Made by a program: the position numbers and the translations under genes. DNA of 9,077 nt, taken from contig JASLIH010000278.1 of NCBI GenBank assembly GCA_030152105.1, forward strand, positions 1 through 9,077, in the 5' to 3' direction. Source of the DNA: Actinomycetes bacterium (GTDB lineage: Bacteria > Actinomycetota > CALGFH01). The notes beneath the pieces were generated by a model. That model made no database searches, was not told where the DNA came from, and saw only the letters and a program-made list of their open reading frames with translations. Positions 1-5,354 of this stretch are shown here, in pieces; position 1 is the stretch's first letter; every line of letters starts with the position of its first letter.

Positions 1-82
1 CGCCACCCCGGCCCCAGAGCCCGAGCACCAGCCCCGCCACCGCCCCGGCGAGCAGGCCGATCACCACCGTCTCCCAGCGCAC
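1..82 (-). CDS. N-terminus of an unidentified membrane-anchored protein (partial)
   Basis: The reverse strand reads from a GTG at 82 into 27 open codons and leaves the window at the left edge. The start is preceded by a good ribosome binding site (GGAAGGA on the minus strand, about 7 bases upstream). After a short polar start (RWET), residues 5-22 are hydrophobic and rich in Val, Gly, Leu and Ala, followed by Trp-Gly-Arg, which fits an N-terminal membrane anchor or uncleaved signal. An in-frame GTG at 109 is an alternative start and would add a charged segment (DQRRKDAA). Too little is visible to name a family. It lies downstream of the 220-942 gene on the same strand, but hairpins in between suggest separate transcription. 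Confidence 0.6.
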   Translation of the reverse strand, partial: MRWETVVIGLLAGAVAGLVLGLWGRGG

Positions 83-146
83 GGCCGCGTCCTTCCGTCT
101 CTGATCCACCCGTCCCGATCCACCGGGGCACCCCCCTGGGGTTCCA

Positions 147-166
147 CGGACCCCTCCGGGGGTCCG
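147..166. terminator. Perfect 8-bp GC hairpin between two minus-strand genes
   Basis: CGGACCCC (147-154) pairs exactly with GGGGTCCG (159-166) around a 4-base loop. Read on the plus strand the loop is C(TCCG)G, a UNCG-type tetraloop; on the minus strand, the direction of the flanking genes, it is CGGA. There is no T-run on either side, so if it terminates transcription it would be the U-less type common in GC-rich actinobacteria. It lies about 54 bases past the stop of the 220-942 gene and upstream of the 1-82 gene. A role in mRNA 3'-end stability or as an operator is equally possible. Confidence 0.45.
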
Positions 167-203
167 AGTTGGCCGGGACCCTACCAACAGGGTGCGACAA
201 CCA

Positions 204-218
204 CCCCTGCTGGAGGGG
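204..218 (-). terminator. Short hairpin just after the 220-942 stop codon
   Basis: CCCCT (204-208) pairs with AGGGG (214-218), giving a 5-bp stem and 5-base loop two bases beyond the stop codon. On the minus strand it is followed by TGGTTGT, a weak T-rich tail, so it could act as an intrinsic terminator. A further inverted repeat, ACCCT (178-182) with AGGGT (189-193), lies next to it. The 137-base gap between the two genes therefore consists largely of small hairpins. Confidence 0.45.
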
Positions 219-219
219 C

Positions 220-942
220 TCAGTTCTGGGTGGCGGCGGCCAGGGAGGCCGGAGGCTCGGGGCCGCACATGGCGGCGGCCGCCGCGATCAGGGCGGGGGC
301 GGTGCCGGTGAGGGCGAACCAGGCCGGCGAGGGCGACATGCGGGCCGGGATGTCGAGGGCGCCCAGCATGGCCAGAGGGGCCAGGGCGGTCGACCAGAGG
401 GCCTGGCGCCACTCGGGCGGGTCGGCGGCGGCCAGCATCGACGGCCAGCGGTGGGCGACCAGGGCCCCGAAGCGCCTGGCGAAGCCGGCCAGGTCGACCT
501 GTCCTGGCGGCAGGCCGGCCAGCTCCTCGATCAGGGTGTCGCGCTCGTGCCACAGCAGCCGGCCGAGCTCGGCCCGGGGTGCCCAGTCGCCCCAGTCGAC
601 CCCTTCCCACCAGGCGGCGAAGACGAAGCCGAGCTGGGCGGCGTCGGGCAGGTCGAGGAACTCGCGGCCCAGGTCGGTGAGCTGGAGCAGCCCGCCCTCG
701 GCCTCGGTGAGCCGGCCGGCGTCGCACAGCGACCGCAGCAGGCTGGTCCGCCGCCGAGCAAGGGCCAGGCCGTCGGGGCTGTCACCGCCGGCGCCGCCAC
801 CCGGGAGCCGCTCCCTGACCGTGCGCAGGCTGGCCTGGTCGAGGTCGCCCCAGCCGGTGAGGGGCAGGCCCTCGTCGGCCAGGCAGCACAGGAACTCGCG
901 GACGTCGTCGGTGAGGCCGCCGAACGGGCCGGTGAGCAGCAC
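220..942 (-). CDS. Conserved-type protein of unknown function, possible winged-helix character
   Basis: A 240-residue protein that starts at a GTG at 942. It is the only start codon in frame before an upstream stop near 1031; its ribosome binding site is weak. I do not recognise a named family with certainty. The first third (LTGWGDLDQASLRTVRERL, about 28-46) and the following segment (LLQLTDLGREFLDLP, about 85-99, then AWWEG) resemble a winged-helix-like pattern I associate with uncharacterised actinobacterial proteins, including C-terminal parts of plasmid pRiA4b ORF-3-like proteins; this is from memory and weak. The middle is rich in Trp and the end in Ala. No signal peptide or clear membrane helix is seen, so it is probably cytoplasmic. 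It is transcribed away from the DUF3107 gene, with 147 bases between them. The high-GC opposite-strand frames here look like shadows because this frame has the more protein-like composition. Confidence 0.7.
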   Translation of the reverse strand: MLLTGPFGGLTDDVREFLCCLADEGLPLTGWGDLDQASLRTVRERLPGGGAGGDSPDGLALARRRTSLLRSLCDAGRLTEAEGGLLQLTDLGREFLDLPDAAQLGFVFAAWWEGVDWGDWAPRAELGRLLWHERDTLIEELAGLPPGQVDLAGFARRFGALVAHRWPSMLAAADPPEWRQALWSTALAPLAMLGALDIPARMSPSPAWFALTGTAPALIAAAAAMCGPEPPASLAAATQN

Positions 943-1089
943 GGATGGGGCCTCGCTTCCTCGCGGTGGGTGGCTGTGTCTCTGGTTCGAGATTCGGTAC
1001 GGCCCCGGCCTCCCTTGAGCGACCTGGTGCTACGCTCGGCCTCCCGCAGTTCCCGGCGCAGGCCACCCGACCAGGAGGACGAGGAGCAT
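943..1089. promoter_or_regulatory. Divergent intergenic region with the DUF3107 ribosome binding site
   Basis: This 147-base region separates two divergent genes and must hold both promoters. On the plus strand TACGCT (1031-1036) is a possible -10 element, but I find no convincing -35 at normal spacing. Two purine-rich ribosome binding sequences precede the DUF3107 start: AGGAGGA at 1073-1079, 10 bases from the ATG, and GAGGAG at 1081-1086, only 3 bases away. I see no clear minus-strand promoter. Confidence 0.3.
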
Positions 1090-1320
1090 ATGGAGGTCAA
1101 GCTCGGGGTCACCTACAGCCCCAAGGAGCTGGTGGTCGAGACCGACCAGTCGCCCGACGACGTGGCCAAGCTGGTCGAGGAGGCGGTTGGCGGCAAGTCG
1201 AAGGTGCTGTGGCTGTCCGACACCAAGGGCCGCCGGGTGGGCGTGCCCACCGAGAAGCTGGCCTACATCGAGCTCGGCGAGGAGCACCCCGACAAGCGGG
1301 TCGGCTTCAGCTCGCTCTGA
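1090..1320 (+). CDS. DUF3107 family small protein
   Basis: A 76-residue acidic protein beginning MEVKLGVTYSPKELVVET. The composition, size and pattern match DUF3107, a family confined as far as I know to actinobacteria; the Mycobacterium tuberculosis member is Rv3208A (TB9.4). Features visible here are the start (VKLGV), the run SPDDVAKLVEEAV (about 20-32), the core KVLWLSDTKGRRVGVPTEKLAYIELG (about 37-62, typical of the family), and a hydrophilic C-terminus ending in GFSSL. The function is unknown; no catalytic motif, signal peptide or membrane segment is seen. The ATG at 1090 is chosen because it follows two purine-rich ribosome binding sequences and gives the usual family length. In mycobacteria this gene lies near a TetR regulator and the helicase gene rhlE; here an RhlE-like helicase lies about 2 kb downstream but no TetR gene is in view. 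It converges with the next gene, 17 bases between the stops. Confidence 0.88.
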   Translation: MEVKLGVTYSPKELVVETDQSPDDVAKLVEEAVGGKSKVLWLSDTKGRRVGVPTEKLAYIELGEEHPDKRVGFSSL

Positions 1321-1322
1321 GC

Positions 1323-1337
1323 CCTCGCGGCCCGAGG
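1323..1337. terminator. Small hairpin between convergent stop codons
   Basis: CCTCG (1323-1327) pairs with CGAGG (1333-1337) around a 5-base loop. It occupies nearly the whole 17-base gap between the DUF3107 stop (1320) and the stop of the minus-strand gene (1338). The location suggests a shared bidirectional terminator, but the stem is only 5 bp and there is no T-run. Confidence 0.3.
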
Positions 1338-2471
1338 TCAGGTCTCGGTGACCGCGTACAGCCGGGAGCCAAGGCTGAGGATCGAGGCGTCAGCGGTCCC
1401 GCCGCGAGCCGCCACCCCGGTCAGGAGCTGCAGCCGGGTCACGCCGGCGGGCGACGCCACCTTCCCGCTCCAGGTGGTCCCGGTTCGCTCGGCCACGAAC
1501 GCTCTGAACGGTGCCTGCGTGGTCCAGCCGACCACCACCTGGCCGGCGGCGACGGCGATCCGTGGCCGGTGGTTCTGCGCGGCCGAGGTCAGGAAGGTGT
1601 GGCTCAGGAACGTCCCGCTGGCGTTGTTGGCCTGCACCGTGCGGCCGTCCCGGTTCCAGGCGACGTAGGTGGTCCTCCCGACCACCTGCACCTCGGGCCA
1701 GAAGTTCTGGGACCCGGCGGTGGCCAGGCTGGCCGAGACCCAGTTGCCGTCCTGGTCGCCAAGGGCCCGCCGCAGGTCGGAATCGGCGGCCTCGAAGTCC
1801 GAGCCGCCCCTGGCCCAGACCAGCCGGACCGGGAAGGTGGTGGCCGGGGTGAGGGCGAGGGAGGGCGCGCTGTCCCAGGCCGGGTTGGTGGTGACCCGCT
1901 CCCTGGGCGAGAAGGTCCCGCCGATGGTGTAGGCCTGGAACAGCTCGGTCTGGTCGAACTCGTCGCCGGGGCCGCCGCCCGGGCCGATGTGCTCGCGCCA
2001 GGTCGCCCACCACCGGCCGCCGGTCGCGACCACGTCGCCCTGGGCGAGGGAGCCGTCGGGCCCCATGGTGGTCGACAGCAGCCGGCCCTGGATGTAGGTC
2101 CCGTTGGCCTGGCGCTTGGAGATGCGCAGGCGCAGGGCCGAGTCGATGTAGAGCAGGTAGGTGCCGGTGGTGTCCCAGGCGACGGCGACCACGAACCCTC
2201 GGTAGGGCGTCGTCTCCACCGTCCAGCTCGTCCCCGATCCCTGGAAGTACCGGATGGCGAAGCTCTCGTTGCAGCCGGTCCCCCACAGGTCGCTGAAGCC
2301 GTGGGTCGCCCCGGACGCGTCCTGGGCCTGGTCGACGTTGAAGGCGTCGAACTCGCAGGTCGGGTTGTCGATGGTCACCGGCGGGCCGAACGCGCCGATG
2401 GCCCGCGCGGGCGTGGCCAGGACCCCCACCAGCAGCAGCCCCACCAACAGTGCGGCCCACCGGCGTGCCAT
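1338..2471 (-). CDS. Secreted beta-propeller-like protein of unknown function
   Basis: A 377-residue exported protein. The start ATG at 2471 follows GAGAGG on the minus strand, 8 bases away, and gives a textbook signal peptide: ARR at residues 2-4, a Leu/Val/Gly-rich core at about 6-19, and a cleavage site after Ala-Arg-Ala (22-24). The mature part is rich in Gly, Thr, Trp and aromatic strands repeated at fairly regular spacing, with phrases such as WWATWREH, VRLVWARGG, TYVAWNRDGRT and VVVGWTTQ. Asp-box-like turns (for example DQDGNW near 240, and TGTTWSG near the C-terminus) suggest a BNR/sialidase-like propeller fold; no sialidase active site is recognisable, so no enzyme activity is claimed. 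There is no lipobox, membrane anchor or sortase motif, so release outside the cell is likely. It lies 26 bases downstream of the SnoaL-like gene on the same strand, probably in one transcript. The large opposite-strand reading frames here are judged shadows. Confidence 0.82.
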   Translation of the reverse strand: MARRWAALLVGLLLVGVLATPARAIGAFGPPVTIDNPTCEFDAFNVDQAQDASGATHGFSDLWGTGCNESFAIRYFQGSGTSWTVETTPYRGFVVAVAWDTTGTYLLYIDSALRLRISKRQANGTYIQGRLLSTTMGPDGSLAQGDVVATGGRWWATWREHIGPGGGPGDEFDQTELFQAYTIGGTFSPRERVTTNPAWDSAPSLALTPATTFPVRLVWARGGSDFEAADSDLRRALGDQDGNWVSASLATAGSQNFWPEVQVVGRTTYVAWNRDGRTVQANNASGTFLSHTFLTSAAQNHRPRIAVAAGQVVVGWTTQAPFRAFVAERTGTTWSGKVASPAGVTRLQLLTGVAARGGTADASILSLGSRLYAVTET

Positions 2472-2497
2472 CCGCAGCACCTCTCTTCTCGCTCGCC

Positions 2498-2839
2498 CTA
2501 GCCGAAGTCGCGGTGGTAGACGATGCCGTCGCGGCCGACCTCGACCACCGAGACGCCGGGGACGCCCGAGGAGCGACGGCCGCCGTCGGTGTAGGCGCTG
2601 GTCCACTCGGCCAGGACGGTCTGGTCGGCCCCGACCTGGCGCTTGACGGTCAGCTCGACCGGCCCCCGGACCGCGTACACCGAGGCCAGGTAGGTGCGGA
2701 TCTCGTCTCGGCCGCGGTGGGGGACGTTGTCCGGCTCGTAGTACACGGCGTCGGGCGCGTACAGCGCCGCGGCGGCGTCGGCGTCGGCCGTGGCGTGGGC
2801 CTGGCGGAACGCCTCGAAGACCTCGGCCGGGCTGGCCAT
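2498..2839 (-). CDS. SnoaL/NTF2-like domain protein
   Basis: A 113-residue protein with the pattern of the SnoaL-like (NTF2 superfamily) alpha+beta barrel. The N-terminal helices read FEAFRQAHATADADAAAALYAPDAVYYEP (about 8-36), followed by the typical HRGRDEIRTYLASVY (about 41-55) and beta strands (ELTVKRQV, TVLAEWTS, VSVVEVGRDGIVYHRDFG). The family includes polyketide cyclases, isomerases and many non-enzymatic or uncharacterised proteins, and the substrate cannot be told from sequence. The ATG at 2839 is chosen because AGGAGGT lies about 9 bases upstream on the minus strand and because the length is normal for a one-domain member. No signal peptide: cytoplasmic. It is the first gene of a likely two-gene minus-strand operon with the secreted protein at 1338-2471 and diverges from the rhodanese gene. 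Confidence 0.85.
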   Translation of the reverse strand: MASPAEVFEAFRQAHATADADAAAALYAPDAVYYEPDNVPHRGRDEIRTYLASVYAVRGPVELTVKRQVGADQTVLAEWTSAYTDGGRRSSGVPGVSVVEVGRDGIVYHRDFG

Positions 2840-2938
2840 CCGGGTGCGACCTCCTGTGCGCTCGATCGCCGCGAAGCGTACCGCAGGCGGTAGCATGAGC
2901 GCCTCAGGCCGACGACCGCCGGGAGAGGAACCGCCAGG
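2840..2938. promoter_or_regulatory. Divergent promoter region with an inverted repeat around a -10-like box
   Basis: This 99-base region separates the SnoaL-like gene (left) and the rhodanese gene (right). TAGCAT at 2891-2896 is a plausible plus-strand -10 element. It lies between the arms of an inverted repeat, AGGCG (2885-2889) and CGCCT (2900-2904). On the minus strand TACGCT (complement of 2875-2880) is a possible -10. Neither has a good -35. The arms are only 5 bases long, so an operator role is speculative. Confidence 0.3.
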
Positions 2939-3283
2939 GTGCGACAGAGCCATCCGCTGCTGGAGGAGGTCGACGCGCCGGCGCTGGCCACGGCCATGGC
3001 CACCGACGACCCGCCGCTGCTGGTCGACGTGCGCACCGAGCCGGAGCGGGCCGTCGCGGCCATCCAGCCGTCGCTGCACATCGGCCTCGACCGGTTCGTC
3101 GAGCGGGCTCCCGACGAGATCCCGAGGGACCGCGACGTGGTTGTCTACTGCCACGTCGGGGCCCGCAGCGCCCAGGCGGCGGTCTGGCTCAAGGCCAGCG
3201 GCTGGTCCCGGGTCCGCAGCCTGGCCGGCGGGATCGACGCCTGGAGCGAGCAGGTGGACCCGGAGGTCCCCCGCTACCGCTGA
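2939..3283 (+). CDS. Single-domain rhodanese-like protein
   Basis: A 114-residue protein that is one rhodanese domain. Key features are LLVDVRTEPE (27-36; the Asp30 and Arg32 pattern of the family), VVVYCHVGARS (67-77) with the predicted catalytic Cys71 in the six-residue active-site loop, and the C-terminal LAGGIDAWS (95-103) that closes the fold. Such proteins carry sulfane sulfur as a cysteine persulfide and pass it to acceptors such as cyanide, thiols or sulfur-transfer enzymes; the physiological acceptor here is unknown. The intact loop Cys argues for an active enzyme rather than an inactive regulatory domain. No signal peptide: cytoplasmic. The GTG at 2939 follows GGGAGAGG by 10 bases and gives the normal length. 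The helicase gene begins 65 bases downstream on the same strand, but a possible promoter lies between them. Confidence 0.9.
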   Translation: MRQSHPLLEEVDAPALATAMATDDPPLLVDVRTEPERAVAAIQPSLHIGLDRFVERAPDEIPRDRDVVVYCHVGARSAQAAVWLKASGWSRVRSLAGGIDAWSEQVDPEVPRYR

Positions 3284-3302
3284 AGCCGGATGGCGGACCC
3301 GC

Positions 3303-3348
3303 TACCATGTATGGTTGAGCCTACGCAACAATGCAACCAGGAGGTTGT
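3303..3348 (+). promoter_or_regulatory. Helicase leader: dyad at the -10 region and a hairpin over the ribosome binding site
   Basis: Two -10-like boxes, TACCAT (3303-3308) and TATGGT (3310-3315), overlap a perfect dyad, ACCAT-GT-ATGGT (3304-3315). Downstream, CAACC (3334-3338) pairs with GGTTG (3343-3347) around the loop AGGA, so the Shine-Dalgarno AGGAGG (3339-3344) is partly in the loop and partly in the stem. Another GGTTG (3313-3317) and another CAAC (3326-3329) could form competing pairings. The bases are seen directly; a regulatory role is inferred. Confidence 0.4.
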
Positions 3349-4734
3349 TTGAGTCCAACGTCAAGTACCGTCGCTCCCCCACCCACCGAGCAGCACAGCT
3401 TCGCCGATCTCGGCGCCACCCCGACCACGTTGACCTCGCTGGCCCGGGTCGGGATCGAGCACCCCTTCCCCATCCAGACCCTCTGCCTGCCGCTCGCGCT
3501 GGCCGGGGTCGACCTCATCGGCCAGGCCCGCACCGGCACCGGCAAGACCCTCGCCTTCGGAATCCCGATCGTGCAGGAGGTCGAGCCCGAGCTGCCCGAG
3601 GTGCAGGCGCTGGTCGTCGTGCCCACCCGGGAGCTCTGCCTCCAGGTCGCTGGCGACATCGACACCGCCGGCCGTGACGCCGGCGTGCGCGCGGTCGCGA
3701 TCGTCGGCGGGCGCCCGCTCGGCCCCCAGATCGTCGCCCTCAACGAGGGCGCCCAGGTCGTGGTCGGCACCCCCGGTCGCGTGCTGGACCACATGCGCCA
3801 GGGCTACCTCAAGCTCGACAAGCTTCGCATCCTGGTCGTGGACGAGGCCGACGAGATGCTCGACCTCGGGTTCCTGCCCGACGTGGAGACGATCATCGCC
3901 GCCACCCCCGAGCACCGCCAGACGATGCTGTTCTCGGCCACCATGCCCAAGGCCGTGGTCGGGCTGGCCCGGCGCTACGCCAAGCGGCCGACCTTCGTCC
4001 ACGCCGAGCCCGAGGGCGAGCAGGCCACCGTGCCCGCCACCCGGCAGATGTTCTTCCAGGTCCACCCCCTCAACCGCTTCCAGGTGCTCTGCCGCATCCT
4101 GGACGCCCCCGACCGCGACCGGGTGGCCGTGTTCCGGCGCACCAAGCGCGGGGTCGACCGCACCATCAAGGGCCTGGTCGACGAGGGCTACCGGGCTGGG
4201 GCCCTGCACGGCGACATGCCCCAGGTGGCCCGTGAGAAGGTCATGCGCTCGTTCCGCAAGGGCAAGCTGGACGTGCTGGTCTGCACTGACGTGGCCTCGC
4301 GGGGCCTTGACATCGCCGGCCTGTCGCACGTGATCAACTACGACACCCCCGAGGACGACCGCGCCTACGTCCACCGGATCGGCCGGACCGGCCGGGCCGG
4401 GGCCGCCGGGGTCGCGGTCACCTTCGTGGCCTGGAACGAGCTGGACACGGCCGACCTGATCCGGCGCCGTCTCGAGCTGACCGACGAGCCCGTCCACGAG
4501 GTCTACTCGACCAGCCCACTGCTGAGCGAGCTGTTCGACCTCCCGACCGTCGAGGAGGCGGCCGCCGCCCGGGCCGCGGCCGCGCCCGCAAAGGCCGACA
4601 AGCCCGCCAAGGCAGACAAGCCCGAGGCGCCCGCCGAGGAGGAGCCGGCCCGTCGCCGCTCCCGCTCGGCCGCCCGCCGCCGGCGCCGCCGCCGCATCCC
4701 GGCCGGCGAGCGCCCTTCGGCCGCCACCGGGTAG
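3349..4734 (+). CDS. DEAD-box ATP-dependent RNA helicase, RhlE-like
   Basis: A 461-residue DEAD-box RNA helicase with all core motifs (numbering from the TTG at 3349): Q motif with Phe18 and Gln43, motif I ARTGTGKT (60-67), Ia PTREL (92-96), Ib GTPGR, motif II DEAD (165-168), motif III SAT (196-198), motif V TDVASRGLDI (near 308), motif VI HRIGRTGR (342-349). It unwinds short RNA duplexes using ATP, probably in ribosome assembly or mRNA turnover. After the core comes an Ala/Lys/Pro-rich linker with a twofold AKADKP repeat and a very basic Arg-rich tail (about 430-453), usual for RNA anchoring. Start choice: TTG at 3349 is 4 bases after AGGAGG; the ATG at 3331 would add six residues but has no ribosome binding site and lies in the leader hairpin region. 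It ends in tandem stops TAGTAG. The family is certain; RhlE rather than another DEAD subfamily rests on overall pattern and on the DUF3107 neighbour. Confidence 0.93.
   Translation: MSPTSSTVAPPPTEQHSFADLGATPTTLTSLARVGIEHPFPIQTLCLPLALAGVDLIGQARTGTGKTLAFGIPIVQEVEPELPEVQALVVVPTRELCLQVAGDIDTAGRDAGVRAVAIVGGRPLGPQIVALNEGAQVVVGTPGRVLDHMRQGYLKLDKLRILVVDEADEMLDLGFLPDVETIIAATPEHRQTMLFSATMPKAVVGLARRYAKRPTFVHAEPEGEQATVPATRQMFFQVHPLNRFQVLCRILDAPDRDRVAVFRRTKRGVDRTIKGLVDEGYRAGALHGDMPQVAREKVMRSFRKGKLDVLVCTDVASRGLDIAGLSHVINYDTPEDDRAYVHRIGRTGRAGAAGVAVTFVAWNELDTADLIRRRLELTDEPVHEVYSTSPLLSELFDLPTVEEAAAARAAAAPAKADKPAKADKPEAPAEEEPARRRSRSAARRRRRRRIPAGERPSAATG
4588..4623 (+). repeat. Two tandem 18-bp units encoding AKADKP
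   Basis: Two adjacent 18-base units, 4588-4605 and 4606-4623, differ at two wobble bases and each encode Ala-Lys-Ala-Asp-Lys-Pro in the helicase linker. It looks like a recent small duplication in a low-complexity linker. Confidence 0.7.
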
Positions 4735-4738
4735 TAGG

Positions 4739-4764
4739 GGAATCGTACGACGTCGGGGCGAGTT
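4739..4764 (+). promoter_or_regulatory. SigR-type ECF promoter (GGAAT-N18-GTT) before the sigma gene
   Basis: GGAAT at 4739-4743 (preceded by GG) is followed after exactly 18 bases by GTT at 4762-4764. This equals the consensus known for Streptomyces SigR and closely matches that of mycobacterial SigH. It starts one base after the helicase's tandem stop codons and would begin transcription near 4771-4774, some 40 bases before the sigma start. It points to autoregulation of the sigma/anti-sigma operon. Confidence 0.75.
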
Positions 4765-4814
4765 CACCTCAGCGAGGAGGCGGCACCGCCCGGCGAATGT
4801 GAGTGAGGTCTCCC

Positions 4815-5354
4815 GTGGACCTTGAGGGATTTGAGGCGGCGACCGTTCCGCACATGAACGCGCTGTACGACGCCGCCCTGCGGCTGGCCGGGGACCAGGC
4901 GACCGCCCAGGACCTGACCCAGGAGACCTACCTCCGGGCGTTGCGGTCCTTCGGGACCTTCACGCCGGGCACCAACAGCCGGGCCTGGCTGCTGCGCATC
5001 CAGTACAACCTGTTCTGCACGCAGTACCGGCGCGGGCGGCGGATGCCGCTGGTCTGGCTGGACGAGGGCGAGGCCGACCCGGCGCTCGACCTGCCCAGCG
5101 CCGAGCCCGGGCCCGAGGAGGAGACTGTCCGCGAGCTGGACCGGGAGGCGGTGCGGCGGGCGATCGCCCGCCTGCCAGAGGACTTCCGCACGGCCGTGAC
5201 CCTGGTCGACATCCACGGCCTGTCCTGCGCCGAGGCGGCCACCGTGCTGAGCGTGCCCCGCGGCACCATCCTGTCGCGCCTCCACCGGGCCCGGCGTCGC
5301 CTCGAGGCGATGCTGCTCCCTGAGCTTGGAAGGGTGCAGGCAGATGACCTGTGA
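4815..5354 (+). CDS. ECF sigma factor, SigR/SigH-like
   Basis: A 179-residue ECF sigma factor with only regions 2 and 4. Region 2 (about 6-76) has FEAATVPHMNALYDAALRL, DLTQETYLRALRSF (33-46) and GTNSRAWLLRI (52-62). Region 4 (about 110-165) has LPEDFRTAVTLVDIHGLS (120-137) and the recognition helix PRGTILSRLHRARRRL (148-163). The GTN-AWL-RI and LPE-FR-AV-L-D patterns closely follow Streptomyces SigR, the thiol-oxidative stress sigma factor, and mycobacterial SigH. It should direct RNA polymerase to GGAAT-N18-GTT promoters, three of which lie in this window. Start choice: GTG at 4815 follows TGAGGT by 5 bases and gives the usual N-terminus; GTG at 4803 is possible but has no ribosome binding site at normal distance. 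Its end overlaps the anti-sigma gene by 11 bases, indicating translational coupling. The exact ECF group is an inference. Confidence 0.93.
   Translation: MDLEGFEAATVPHMNALYDAALRLAGDQATAQDLTQETYLRALRSFGTFTPGTNSRAWLLRIQYNLFCTQYRRGRRMPLVWLDEGEADPALDLPSAEPGPEEETVRELDREAVRRAIARLPEDFRTAVTLVDIHGLSCAEAATVLSVPRGTILSRLHRARRRLEAMLLPELGRVQADDL

Noticed and set aside
1779..1804. Another GGAAT that might be a SigR-type promoter
   Set aside because: It lies inside the secreted protein gene on the opposite strand and has AGC instead of GTT after 18 bases.
945..2501. 518-codon plus-strand open frame across the DUF3107 gene and the secreted protein gene
   Set aside because: It runs out of frame through DUF3107 and antisense to a gene with a clean signal peptide and ribosome binding site; its composition is Gly/Arg/Pro-rich and not protein-like.
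3361..4767. Long minus-strand open frame opposite the DEAD-box helicase
   Set aside because: The sense strand carries every helicase motif; the antisense product is low-complexity Gly/Val/Leu/Asp sequence with no plausible domain.
4797..4802. ATG as start of the sigma gene
   Set aside because: The next codon is TGA, so it cannot begin the sigma reading frame; GTG at 4815 has a ribosome binding site.
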